Shown: piece after piece, positions 1-5,921 of the stretch
Layout of the letters: each line of letters begins with the position of its first letter
How positions within the stretch are numbered: the stretch's first letter is position 1
DNA from: Eubacteriales Family XIII. Incertae Sedis bacterium
Lineage (GTDB): Bacteria; Bacillota; Clostridia; Peptostreptococcales; Anaerovoracaceae
Reading direction: 5' to 3'
Length of the DNA: 5,938 nt
NCBI GenBank assembly: GCA_031263335.1
Contig: JAISGB010000087.1
Coordinates: 1 to 5,938, forward strand
Program-made: the position numbers and the translations under genes
The notes under the pieces: generated by a model
Databases searched by the model: none
Seen by the model: the letters and a program-made list of their open reading frames with translations, nothing else
Told to the model about the DNA's origin: nothing

Positions 1-86
1 CGGGCCGTCGACTTCACGGGACATCAATTTCACGGGCCGCCAATATCGCGGGCCGTCGACTTCACGGGCCGCCAAAAAACGCTTCA
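1..86. repeat. Imperfect 16-bp tandem repeat array, cut by the window edge
   Basis: Five consecutive units begin with CGGG. Units 1-16 and 49-64 are identical (cgggccgtcgacttca). Units 17-32 (cgggacatcaatttca) and 33-48 (cgggccgccaatatcg) are diverged copies. The unit at 65-86 is lengthened to 22 bp by an A-rich stretch and still ends in cttca, and a degenerate start (agggccgc) follows at 87. As a result 1-20 equals 49-68 exactly, a 48-bp higher-order period. Sixteen is not a multiple of three, and all three plus-strand frames are open through the array, so an open frame here is not evidence of coding. The array lies just downstream of the last gene of the operon and may continue beyond position 1. 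Its function is unknown; an intergenic repeat family is the simplest reading. Confidence 0.7.
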
Positions 87-101
87 AGGGCCGCGGCGGC
101 C
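74..101 (-). terminator. Weak candidate terminator after the EthD-like gene
   Basis: Read on the minus strand, the 12 nt after the stop codon are followed by a GC-only inverted repeat (ggccgc, g, gcggcc on the plus strand at 89-101). Nine nucleotides later comes a run of six T (74-79). The order is right for a Rho-independent terminator. However, the inverted repeat leaves almost no loop, so the real stem would be only 4-5 bp, and the T run is not directly next to it. It is a possible but atypical terminator. Confidence 0.25.
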
Positions 102-113
102 TGCATAACGGCG

Positions 114-773
114 TCAGGCCCCGCTATAGATCCAGGCGCCGTCACCCTCTTCATAATCTTCCGAGTGCTTCATCTCGCGGCGCCGGACTTCGTCCGCCAG
201 GATGCCGTGCATATCGAGCGCAGGGCCGACAAAGCGATAAAACGCCATATATTTCCAATACGGTTCCGCACCGGAATACGCGGCAATATGAAACCGCCGG
301 CCGGACCGGTATACGCTGACGGAAACGATATCCGGGATATGATGCCTGTTGTACCATTCCGTATATTCTAATTCACGGCCCGGCACAGGATTTGTCAGGG
401 CCATGAAAAAATGCTCTTCCGCATCGCCTTCGTCCCAGACCTTGTGCGTCATCGGCCCGATTGCCTCATAGAGCCACAGCGCCGAATCATCGGTACGAAC
501 ATGGGACTTGACAATATTCTTCAATCGATCGGCGTCGCCTGAGAACCCAAAGGCCACCATGTATCTCCATTTCGGTCTCTGCCCCCGTCGTTGATCCCGT
601 TCCGTAATGACGCGGATTCCTCCGCTGAGGCCCGGGACGGCCGCGACGTCCGAAAATCCGGCCCACCATGTCCGATAGCTTTCCGCCGACCCGATTTCTT
701 CGTTCGTGAAAGCCAACAGCAAATAGTCGCTGTCCTGCTCGATGAAACCGTTCACTCCGCCCAAAATGCTCAT
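114..773 (-). CDS. EthD-like dimeric alpha/beta-barrel protein, internally duplicated
   Basis: A 219-residue soluble protein with no signal peptide or membrane segment. It contains two copies of a ferredoxin-like (EthD/dimeric alpha-beta barrel) unit. The first is about residues 16-111 and the second about 120-219. Matching landmarks are LLAFTN and FMALTN, SYRTWWAGFSDVAAVPG and EYTEWYNRHHIPDIVSVS, PKWRYMVAFGF and PYWKYMAFYRF, and ALWLYEAIGP and GAWIYSGA. The second half carries the family-like W-Y-x-x-x-H-x-P-D element (WYNRHHIPD, residues 140-148). In the first half the His residues are replaced. EthD proteins are small accessory or catalytic proteins, often found in degradation clusters, with poorly defined chemistry. 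The ATG at 771-773 is supported by an AAAGGAGG site at 781-788, 7 nt upstream. It is the last gene of the run, 79 nt after the UroD-like gene, so it may act on the product of that pathway (inference). The fold is fairly sure; the function is unknown. Confidence 0.7.
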   Translation of the reverse strand: MSILGGVNGFIEQDSDYLLLAFTNEEIGSAESYRTWWAGFSDVAAVPGLSGGIRVITERDQRRGQRPKWRYMVAFGFSGDADRLKNIVKSHVRTDDSALWLYEAIGPMTHKVWDEGDAEEHFFMALTNPVPGRELEYTEWYNRHHIPDIVSVSVYRSGRRFHIAAYSGAEPYWKYMAFYRFVGPALDMHGILADEVRRREMKHSEDYEEGDGAWIYSGA

Positions 774-852
774 ATCTCAACCTCCTTTCGCTTTCCTGTC
801 TGCATCTTTCAAAACCGATTCAAGCGGTGATCCCATGCCCGAACCCTCGGAT
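774..852 (-). other. Intergenic gap between UroD-like and EthD-like genes
   Basis: This 79-nt gap is the largest within the operon. It holds the AAAGGAGG ribosome binding site of the downstream gene (781-788). I see no convincing -35/-10 pair, no stem of more than about 4 bp and no T run after a stem. Read-through from the UroD-like gene is therefore the simplest model. Confidence 0.5.
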
Positions 853-2184
853 TCAGTTGTACCGTCCGTATTTTTCGACCGCATGGAGCATGGCGTTCAA
901 ATTTTCCGGTTTCGCGTCATCCATGCTTCCGCCCGAGGTCAGGATGAATCCACCGTCCTTTCCGCAGACTTCAATCAAGTCTTTGCAGTAATCCTCCACT
1001 TCTTGCGGCGACCCTCCCCACAAAAGACCCGCGGGTACATTGCCCGCGATGCACATATGGCCGCCCAGAATCTCTTTCGCTCTGTGCATGTCTACCTTTT
1101 CAAAATGGATGATGGACTTCCCCTTGGGCAATTCGAGGAAGGGTTCTATCCGGTCGTCGTTCTTGCCCTCCATCAGCCACCGAGGGACATATCCCCGTTC
1201 GATCAAGCCGAGCAGGCATTTTTTCCAGGTCGGCCAGACGAACGTGTCGAACTGTTTTCGGGAGATGAATTCTTCGGATGAAAAGTGGTTGCCGCCGGCC
1301 ATGATTCTTTGCTTTCCGAATTCTTCGGAATCGGCGGCGCCGGCGCGGGCGAGCGACCATTCCATGATGCTGTCCATGGCCGCGAACAGTTTTTCGGGTC
1401 GTCTGTACATATCGAGCAGGGTTCCGCGCAACCCCCGCAAATAGTCGACGATCTGATGGAACGGCGGCGCGCACAGCGGATTCGGAACGGGCGCCATAAA
1501 CTCCGGTATCCCCATGAGCTTGCTTACCTCCGTATCGCACTTGCGGAATTTCGCTTGTTCCTCTCCCGCTTTCGACAGCGCCAGGAAAGCCTCGGCCACC
1601 TCCGGCGTACGGAACAGCGGCGTGGAGTGAAGTATCCCGGATCCTATCATGGCCGTGGGGGAGGGCAATGTGGCCAACGGCGCCAACGCCTTGTATCGTC
1701 GGGGCAGATAATATCGCAACATGAAGTCGCTCGGATCCGTGATGAACAGATCGTATTCATCCTCTTTCAATAGATCCTCCCCGAAGAACTGATACCCCTG
1801 ATCCTCCGGAAAAGAACCGCCCGCCCACGCGCACTGCGTATCGCCGAGTATCTCCTGCGCGCGTCCCGACATGTTGATGTGGGCGGCGAAGAAACAATCC
1901 GACGGAAAATCGAGCAAGGTTTTTATCAGGGCCGGCCTGTAGGCGTCCGGATCATAGAAGGCCGCCGAATTGCGCAAACCGGTATATCTGAACGGCAAAT
2001 AGCCTGTATACAAAACGACCGGCACTCTGTCCGGCGTCTTCAACGCAACGGCGTCCCGGAGCCTTTGTTCCCGCTCCTCGAACAGTTGCGCAGGGGGTTT
2101 GCCTGTCCTCTTTTCAATTTCGTCTTGAATCCGGCTATCGGTCCACAGCGTATACGCGTCCGCGCCCGGTTTGTCGTCCGACAT
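853..2184 (-). CDS. UroD-family protein, probable corrinoid-linked methyltransferase
   Basis: A 443-residue cytoplasmic protein of the uroporphyrinogen decarboxylase (UroD) superfamily. The family N-terminal element is visible as ALKTPDRVPV (residues 47-56). The C-terminal part has the family elements AGNVPAGLLWGGSPQEVEDY (380-399) and GGFILTSGG with AKPEN (411-428). It is longer than HemE (about 350 residues) and I do not find HemE's N-terminal RxxGR-type motif, so haem synthesis is unlikely. UroD-fold proteins such as MtaA, MtbA and CmuA transfer methyl groups to or from corrinoid proteins, and the corrinoid gene lies only 21 nt upstream. The zinc-binding His-X-Cys of MtaA-type enzymes corresponds to H360-F-E362 here, and the later Cys is replaced by Gly in SGGS (417-420). 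An H-x-C does occur at 376-378 but at a shifted position. The ATG at 2182-2184 follows a purine-rich GAGGAGAGGAGAG site. It may act as substrate:corrinoid methyltransferase or as the second transferase; the sequence does not decide. Confidence 0.8.
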   Translation of the reverse strand: MSDDKPGADAYTLWTDSRIQDEIEKRTGKPPAQLFEEREQRLRDAVALKTPDRVPVVLYTGYLPFRYTGLRNSAAFYDPDAYRPALIKTLLDFPSDCFFAAHINMSGRAQEILGDTQCAWAGGSFPEDQGYQFFGEDLLKEDEYDLFITDPSDFMLRYYLPRRYKALAPLATLPSPTAMIGSGILHSTPLFRTPEVAEAFLALSKAGEEQAKFRKCDTEVSKLMGIPEFMAPVPNPLCAPPFHQIVDYLRGLRGTLLDMYRRPEKLFAAMDSIMEWSLARAGAADSEEFGKQRIMAGGNHFSSEEFISRKQFDTFVWPTWKKCLLGLIERGYVPRWLMEGKNDDRIEPFLELPKGKSIIHFEKVDMHRAKEILGGHMCIAGNVPAGLLWGGSPQEVEDYCKDLIEVCGKDGGFILTSGGSMDDAKPENLNAMLHAVEKYGRYN

Positions 2185-2205
2185 CTCCGCTCTCCTCTCC
2201 TCTTG

Positions 2206-2838
2206 TCACGATGATATCCATTGGTTGGCCAATGTCACGGCCATCGAAGCGACGGATCCGTATCCGTCCGCGCCCGTATACGCCAGGACTTTGTCGTCAA
2301 CCTGCCCGCCGCCGACCGCGATCTTCACGCGATCGCGCAAACCGGCTTCCTTGATTGCGTCGATGGTGGAACGGAATACAGGAAAAACAGCGGTTAACAA
2401 TCCGCTCAAGCAAACCATTTGAGGGTTTTTCTCGCGGATTGCCTGCACAAACTTTTCTTCGGGAACGTCGATTCCGAGATCATATACGGTATAACCGCCG
2501 ACTTCCAACATGAAAATCACAATATCCTTGCCGATGTTGTGGACGTCCCCGCGTACGGTGCCGATCACGATTCGGCCTTTCTCCTTGCCGTTCGTCCCGG
2601 AAGCCTCCACCCTTGGCTTTACAATGCCGGAAATCCGCTCGAGTATCTCCCCCGACATCATAAGTTCGGCCAGATAGTATTCATTCTTTTCGAATCGATC
2701 CCCCACGATCGCCATGGCGGCGTTGCAGTCATCCAAAATGTCCGTGGGACTCTCTCCGTCGTCGAGCGCTTTGTTCGCCAACAATACAGCTCTGTCTTCA
2801 TCCAATTCGGAAATGGCCCGAATCAATTCGTCGTTCAT
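2206..2838 (-). CDS. Corrinoid (B12-binding) methyl-carrier protein, MtbC/MtaC-like
   Basis: A 210-residue cytoplasmic protein with the two-domain layout of methyltransferase corrinoid proteins. An N-terminal helical cap (B12-binding-2 type) covers about residues 1-80, a short Gly/Lys linker follows, and a Rossmann-like B12-binding domain covers about 88-210. The cobalamin motif D-x-H-x-x-G is DVHNIG at 98-103, with H100 the expected lower cobalt ligand. The other B12 contacts are S-G-L-L at 145-148 and GGG at 176-178. Length matches MtaC/MtbC/MttC-type carriers. It holds a methyl group on cobalt between a substrate-specific methyltransferase and an acceptor-side enzyme; the UroD-like gene 21 nt downstream is the likely partner. 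The chosen start is the ATG at 2836-2838, 7 nt from an AGGAGG site; an in-frame TTG at 2842-2844 is only 1 nt from it. Reductive activation by a RamA-like protein would be needed, and none is in the window. The substrate cannot be told. Confidence 0.93.
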   Translation of the reverse strand: MNDELIRAISELDEDRAVLLANKALDDGESPTDILDDCNAAMAIVGDRFEKNEYYLAELMMSGEILERISGIVKPRVEASGTNGKEKGRIVIGTVRGDVHNIGKDIVIFMLEVGGYTVYDLGIDVPEEKFVQAIREKNPQMVCLSGLLTAVFPVFRSTIDAIKEAGLRDRVKIAVGGGQVDDKVLAYTGADGYGSVASMAVTLANQWISS

Positions 2839-2845
2839 TGACAAT

Positions 2846-2851
2846 CCTCCT
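2846..2851 (-). promoter_or_regulatory. Ribosome binding site that fixes the corrinoid gene start
   Basis: A perfect AGGAGG (minus strand) lies 7 nt before the ATG at 2836-2838 but only 1 nt before the in-frame TTG at 2842-2844. This spacing favours the ATG, which removes two residues from the longest reading frame. Confidence 0.85.
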
Positions 2852-2883
2852 ATTTTTCGCGGACAACGCCCGGATGTCCCGCC

Positions 2884-4077
2884 TCAGTCGATAATGGATT
2901 TCCCTCCGTCCGGCGCGAAGAAATGCATGCAGCCCGGGCGCGCGGAAAGTTTGACGGTATCGCTCGGCGAAACAGCCAAATCCGAATCCGCGCACACGAC
3001 AAGGTCGGCGCGACCGCCCGTACGCCCGGATTCACGTTGCTCGCTCACGGCTTGATTGGATTCAACGGCGCCCAACACTTCATCGACCGTGATCGGCTTA
3101 AAGTCCGCCGCAACGTGAACGAGTTGTTCCGCGCCGAGCATTTCAACCTGCGTCACCCGCGCCTCAAGCGACGACCGATCGGTTGGCGCTCCGATCTCCA
3201 AATGTTCCGGGCGAATGCCAAATACGATGTCGGAATTCACATAGGCGGTCAATCCCGGTCTTTTCCGTATCGCTTCCTCCGGGATGTCCAAGCTCCGGTC
3301 GCCGATCGCCAATCGATGGCGATCGCCGTCTCGCAAGACGTGCGCTTTCATAAAATTCATGCTCGGAGATCCTATAAATGACGCCACAAAGATGTTCGCC
3401 GGGGTGGAATAGACTTCTTGGGGCGTTCCGTACTGTTGCAGTACGCCAAGGCGCATGACGGCGATCTTTGTCCCCATCGTCATCGCTTCCACCTGATCAT
3501 GCGTGACATAGATCGTGGTGACGCCCAAATTTTTTTGCAACGCGGAGATTTCCGAACGCATCTGTACGCGAAGTTTGGCGTCGAGATTGGACAGGGGTTC
3601 ATCCATAAGAAAAGCTCTCGCCTCGCGAACCAACGCCCTTCCCATGGCGACCCGTTGCCTCTGGCCGCCGGATAACGTGCGGGGCTTTCGCGGCAAATAT
3701 TCGCTGAGTCCCAAGAGTGTCGCCGCCCGGTTGACTCTCTCTCGTATTTCAGCCTTCGGAACCTTCTTGCATTGCAAGGGGAAAGCGATGTTGTCAAAAA
3801 CCGTCATGTGCGGATAGAGCGCGTAATTTTGGAAAACCATTGCGATGTCGCGATCTCCGGGATCGATATTGTTTACGACCCGGTCCCCTATGCGGATCGT
3901 GCCGGACGTGATATCCTCCAAACCGGCCACCATTCGCAAGACCGTCGTCTTGCCGCAACCCGACGGTCCGACCAACACGATAAACGCGCCGTCCTCTATT
4001 TCAAGATTCAGATTGTCCACAGCGGTCGTTCCGCCTTTGTATACCTTCGACACATTGTTCAAAGCAATCTGCGCCAT
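2884..4077 (-). CDS. ABC importer ATP-binding subunit, MalK/UgpC type
   Basis: A 397-residue cytoplasmic ATPase that powers the importer formed by the two permeases. The nucleotide-binding domain shows Walker A GPSGCGKTT (37-45), Q-loop Q83 in VFQNYALYPHM, signature LSGGQRQR (135-142), Walker B AFLMDEP with D159 and E160, D-loop SNLD (163-166) and switch H193. A C-terminal TOBE/regulatory domain of the CUT1 class follows (FGIRPEHL at 286-293; end near SARPGCMHFFAPDGG). All catalytic residues are present. It is somewhat longer than MalK (about 370), with a hydrophilic stretch at about 330-356 inside the TOBE region. The ATG at 4075-4077 comes 8 nt after the upstream permease stop, with an AAAGGATAGGTG site overlapping that stop, so translation is probably coupled. 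Automatic pipelines often call such proteins UgpC or MsmK, but the true solute cannot be read from the ATPase, and such ATPases can serve several transporters. Confidence 0.95.
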   Translation of the reverse strand: MAQIALNNVSKVYKGGTTAVDNLNLEIEDGAFIVLVGPSGCGKTTVLRMVAGLEDITSGTIRIGDRVVNNIDPGDRDIAMVFQNYALYPHMTVFDNIAFPLQCKKVPKAEIRERVNRAATLLGLSEYLPRKPRTLSGGQRQRVAMGRALVREARAFLMDEPLSNLDAKLRVQMRSEISALQKNLGVTTIYVTHDQVEAMTMGTKIAVMRLGVLQQYGTPQEVYSTPANIFVASFIGSPSMNFMKAHVLRDGDRHRLAIGDRSLDIPEEAIRKRPGLTAYVNSDIVFGIRPEHLEIGAPTDRSSLEARVTQVEMLGAEQLVHVAADFKPITVDEVLGAVESNQAVSEQRESGRTGGRADLVVCADSDLAVSPSDTVKLSARPGCMHFFAPDGGKSIID

Positions 4078-4085
4078 TCACGCAC

Positions 4086-4910
4086 CTATCCTTTCATTCC
4101 GCCGGCGAAACCGCGGATCATTTGTTTCTGCGCCAATATGAAGAAAATGATGAGCGGCAGGATCGCCACCAATATTGCCGCGAAAACCAAGTTCCATTGT
4201 GACAGGTACTGTCCCACAAACGAGTAGATGGCTACCGGCAACGTCTGCGCCTCGCTTCCTCCCACAAAGATCAGGGAGGCGTAAAAGTCATTCCATATGA
4301 ACAGCCCCGTGATGATGGCCACGGATCCCGTCACCGGACGAAGAAGCGGAAACACGACCCGAGCGAAAATGCGCAAGGTCCCCGCGCCGTCGATGCGCGC
4401 GGCTTCCTCATAATCCCTCGGAAGCTGTCGGACAAAACCGGTATAAAGCAGGATCGCCATCGGCATCATCACGCCGACCCACAGAATGATCATTCCCAAA
4501 CAGTTTCCGGCCAATCCCACCGATTGAAAAACCGTGTAGATTGAGACGATGCTCAATTGGAACGGAATGATGACACCCAAGACAAACATGATATAGAGGC
4601 CGTTGCTGAGTCGGCCCGGGCGCCTGGCCAACACGTAGGAACACAATGCGCCGAGGATTACGAGCAGGACGACGGAGCCGACCGTGATCACCACGCTGCT
4701 CACGAAGGCGTTGGCCACGCCGGCATTCCATACGACGGGGAAGTTCTCCCATTGAGGATTGTCGGTAAACACCAAGGCGGATTCGAATATTTCGTCGCCC
4801 GGCTTCAACGAGATCGATACAACAAAATACAAGGGCAGACAGAACAGCAACGCGGCAATGAGGACAATGATTTCCGTGATAAATGTCTTGGCTCCATAGC
4901 GATCGTTCAC
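4086..4910 (-). CDS. Carbohydrate-type ABC importer permease, MalG/UgpE-like
   Basis: A 274-residue inner-membrane protein with about six predicted membrane segments (roughly residues 10-33, 69-95, 105-128, 137-160, 191-213 and 241-262). The cytoplasmic EAA loop that docks on the ATPase is clear: YEEAARIDGAGTLRIF...FPLLRP at 167-192, with G175 and P188. FIWNDF (204-209) and the C-terminal QKQMIRGFAGGMKG are typical of MalG-type CUT1 permeases. It starts with GTG at 4908-4910, overlapping the stop of the preceding permease by 4 nt (GTGA), with a GGGAGG site 7 nt upstream inside that gene. This tight overlap points to coupled translation and a 1:1 heterodimer with the other permease. The exact solute is unknown; sugars, polyols and glycerol-3-phosphate are all handled by this class. 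Confidence 0.94.
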   Translation of the reverse strand: MNDRYGAKTFITEIIVLIAALLFCLPLYFVVSISLKPGDEIFESALVFTDNPQWENFPVVWNAGVANAFVSSVVITVGSVVLLVILGALCSYVLARRPGRLSNGLYIMFVLGVIIPFQLSIVSIYTVFQSVGLAGNCLGMIILWVGVMMPMAILLYTGFVRQLPRDYEEAARIDGAGTLRIFARVVFPLLRPVTGSVAIITGLFIWNDFYASLIFVGGSEAQTLPVAIYSFVGQYLSQWNLVFAAILVAILPLIIFFILAQKQMIRGFAGGMKG

Positions 4911-5839
4911 AGCGCTTCCTCCCTTCGACGCAACAGGCCGTTCTGCAGGACGCTGAAGATTGCGACCACCACCGTCAGAATAACCGCAAACGCGGAACCT
5001 TTGCCGAACTTGCCGAATTCGAATGTCGTCCTCCAGACCATCGTCGCCAACGTCTGCGTCGCGTCGACCGGTCCGCCGCCCGTAAGGGCAAAAATTTGAT
5101 CAAACGTGGACAAGCCCCAGATCATGGTAAATGTCATCGCGATGGTGACCGCCGGCGCAATCAGGGGAAGCGTGACGCGATAAAACCGTCTCCATCTTGA
5201 GGCCCCGTCCACCGCCACGGCATCGTCAAGCTCCTCCGGGATGCCCTCCAATCCGGCCAAATAAATGACGAGCGCCAGTCCGATATATTGCCATACCAAC
5301 ACCAAGACGACCATGTAGATCGCATACCTCGGATCGGCGAGCCAAGCCCGCTGTAGGTTTTCAAGACCGATAAACCCCAGGAATTGATTGAGCGGTCCGT
5401 CGTAGGACAGGATATATTGCCATACGTACCCGGTGGCCAGACGGGTCAACGCAAAGGGAAGAAAAAACAACGCCCGATACAGGTTGCGCAACTTCAGTCG
5501 GCGCCGAAGGATAAGCGCCAACAGCAGGCCGAACAGATTTGAGAACACGACCATGAGTGCGGCGATCAACAACGTATGTCCCACCGAACCCCGCGTACCC
5601 ACATCGGAAAAGATGTTGATATAGTTGGAGAACCCTGTGGGGTTCGCCGAAAAACTCATCCCCGTCCAATCCGTGAAAGAATACGACACCCCCAAGAGGG
5701 AGGGCAGATAGCGGAGCAACAGAGCCAACGCGATCGCGGGGAACGCGAATACCCATGGGACATGCCGCATTTCGAGCTTTACACCGCCGCGGCGGTCGCC
5801 GCCGGTTTTTTCACCGACGCGTCTTCGGTTCCAACCCAT
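4907..5839 (-). CDS. Carbohydrate-type ABC importer permease, MalF/UgpA-like
   Basis: A 310-residue inner-membrane protein with a basic N-terminal tail (residues 1-26) and about six membrane segments (roughly 28-50, 88-111, 122-143, 172-195, 227-248 and 281-301). The EAA loop is PEELDDAVAVDGASRWRRF...LPLIAP at 201-229, with G212 and P225. A LTGGGP element (252-257) and a C-terminal LLRRREE end are typical of UgpA/MalF-like CUT1 permeases that lack MalF's large periplasmic insertion. The ATG at 5837-5839 is chosen because AGGAGG sits 7 nt upstream. A TTG start at 5870-5872 would add 11 residues translated from the ribosome binding site region. The gene overlaps the next permease by 4 nt. The solute-binding protein is not in the window and is expected upstream, beyond 5938. 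Confidence 0.93.
   Translation of the reverse strand: MGWNRRRVGEKTGGDRRGGVKLEMRHVPWVFAFPAIALALLLRYLPSLLGVSYSFTDWTGMSFSANPTGFSNYINIFSDVGTRGSVGHTLLIAALMVVFSNLFGLLLALILRRRLKLRNLYRALFFLPFALTRLATGYVWQYILSYDGPLNQFLGFIGLENLQRAWLADPRYAIYMVVLVLVWQYIGLALVIYLAGLEGIPEELDDAVAVDGASRWRRFYRVTLPLIAPAVTIAMTFTMIWGLSTFDQIFALTGGGPVDATQTLATMVWRTTFEFGKFGKGSAFAVILTVVVAIFSVLQNGLLRRREEAL
4918..4923 (-). promoter_or_regulatory. Ribosome binding site for the GTG-started permease
   Basis: GGGAGG on the minus strand lies within the 3' end of the preceding permease gene, 7 nt before the GTG at 4908-4910. It supports the non-ATG start and the 4-nt gene overlap. Confidence 0.75.
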
Positions 5840-5846
5840 TCGCGTA

Positions 5847-5852
5847 CCTCCT
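5847..5852 (-). promoter_or_regulatory. Ribosome binding site that fixes the first permease start
   Basis: A perfect AGGAGG on the minus strand lies 7 nt before the ATG at 5837-5839. It decides against the longer in-frame TTG start at 5870-5872, which has no comparable site. Confidence 0.85.
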
Positions 5853-5885
5853 GTTGCGCGCAAGGTATCCAAAGCGTCCGATATT

Positions 5886-5921
5886 GCCTCGAAGCGGCGA
5901 CTTACGCCGCCGCTTCGAGGC
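5886..5921 (-). promoter_or_regulatory. Perfect 14-bp stem-loop in the leader of the permease genes
   Basis: The arms gcctcgaagcggcg (5886-5899) and cgccgcttcgaggc (5908-5921) are exact reverse complements around an 8-nt loop. The structure is 47 nt before the first permease start codon. No T run follows the stem on either strand, so it is not a standard Rho-independent terminator. In CUT1 operons a stem-loop between the binding-protein gene and the permease genes often stabilises the upstream mRNA or partly ends transcription. That role fits here if the binding-protein gene lies just beyond the window (inference). The rest of 5840-5938 has no clear promoter. A minus-strand stop TAA at 5902-5904 in the loop could end an unseen upstream frame, but this cannot be judged from so few codons. 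Confidence 0.6.

Noticed and set aside
1..86. CRISPR array
   Set aside because: The 16-bp units follow one another with no unique spacers, are too short and are imperfect.
742..1281. Long plus-strand open frame opposite the UroD-like gene, and similar ones at 1285-1773 and 4557-5099
   Set aside because: They lie antisense to genes with clear family motifs, have no recognisable domains and arise from GC-rich codon use on the opposite strand.
853..2184. HemE, true uroporphyrinogen decarboxylase of haem synthesis
   Set aside because: The protein is about 90 residues longer than HemE, I find no HemE N-terminal active-site motif, and its neighbour is a corrinoid carrier rather than a haem gene.
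2861..2879. Small inverted repeat ggaca/tgtcc between the ATPase and corrinoid genes
   Set aside because: A 5-bp stem with a 9-nt loop and no T run is too weak to call a terminator or attenuator.
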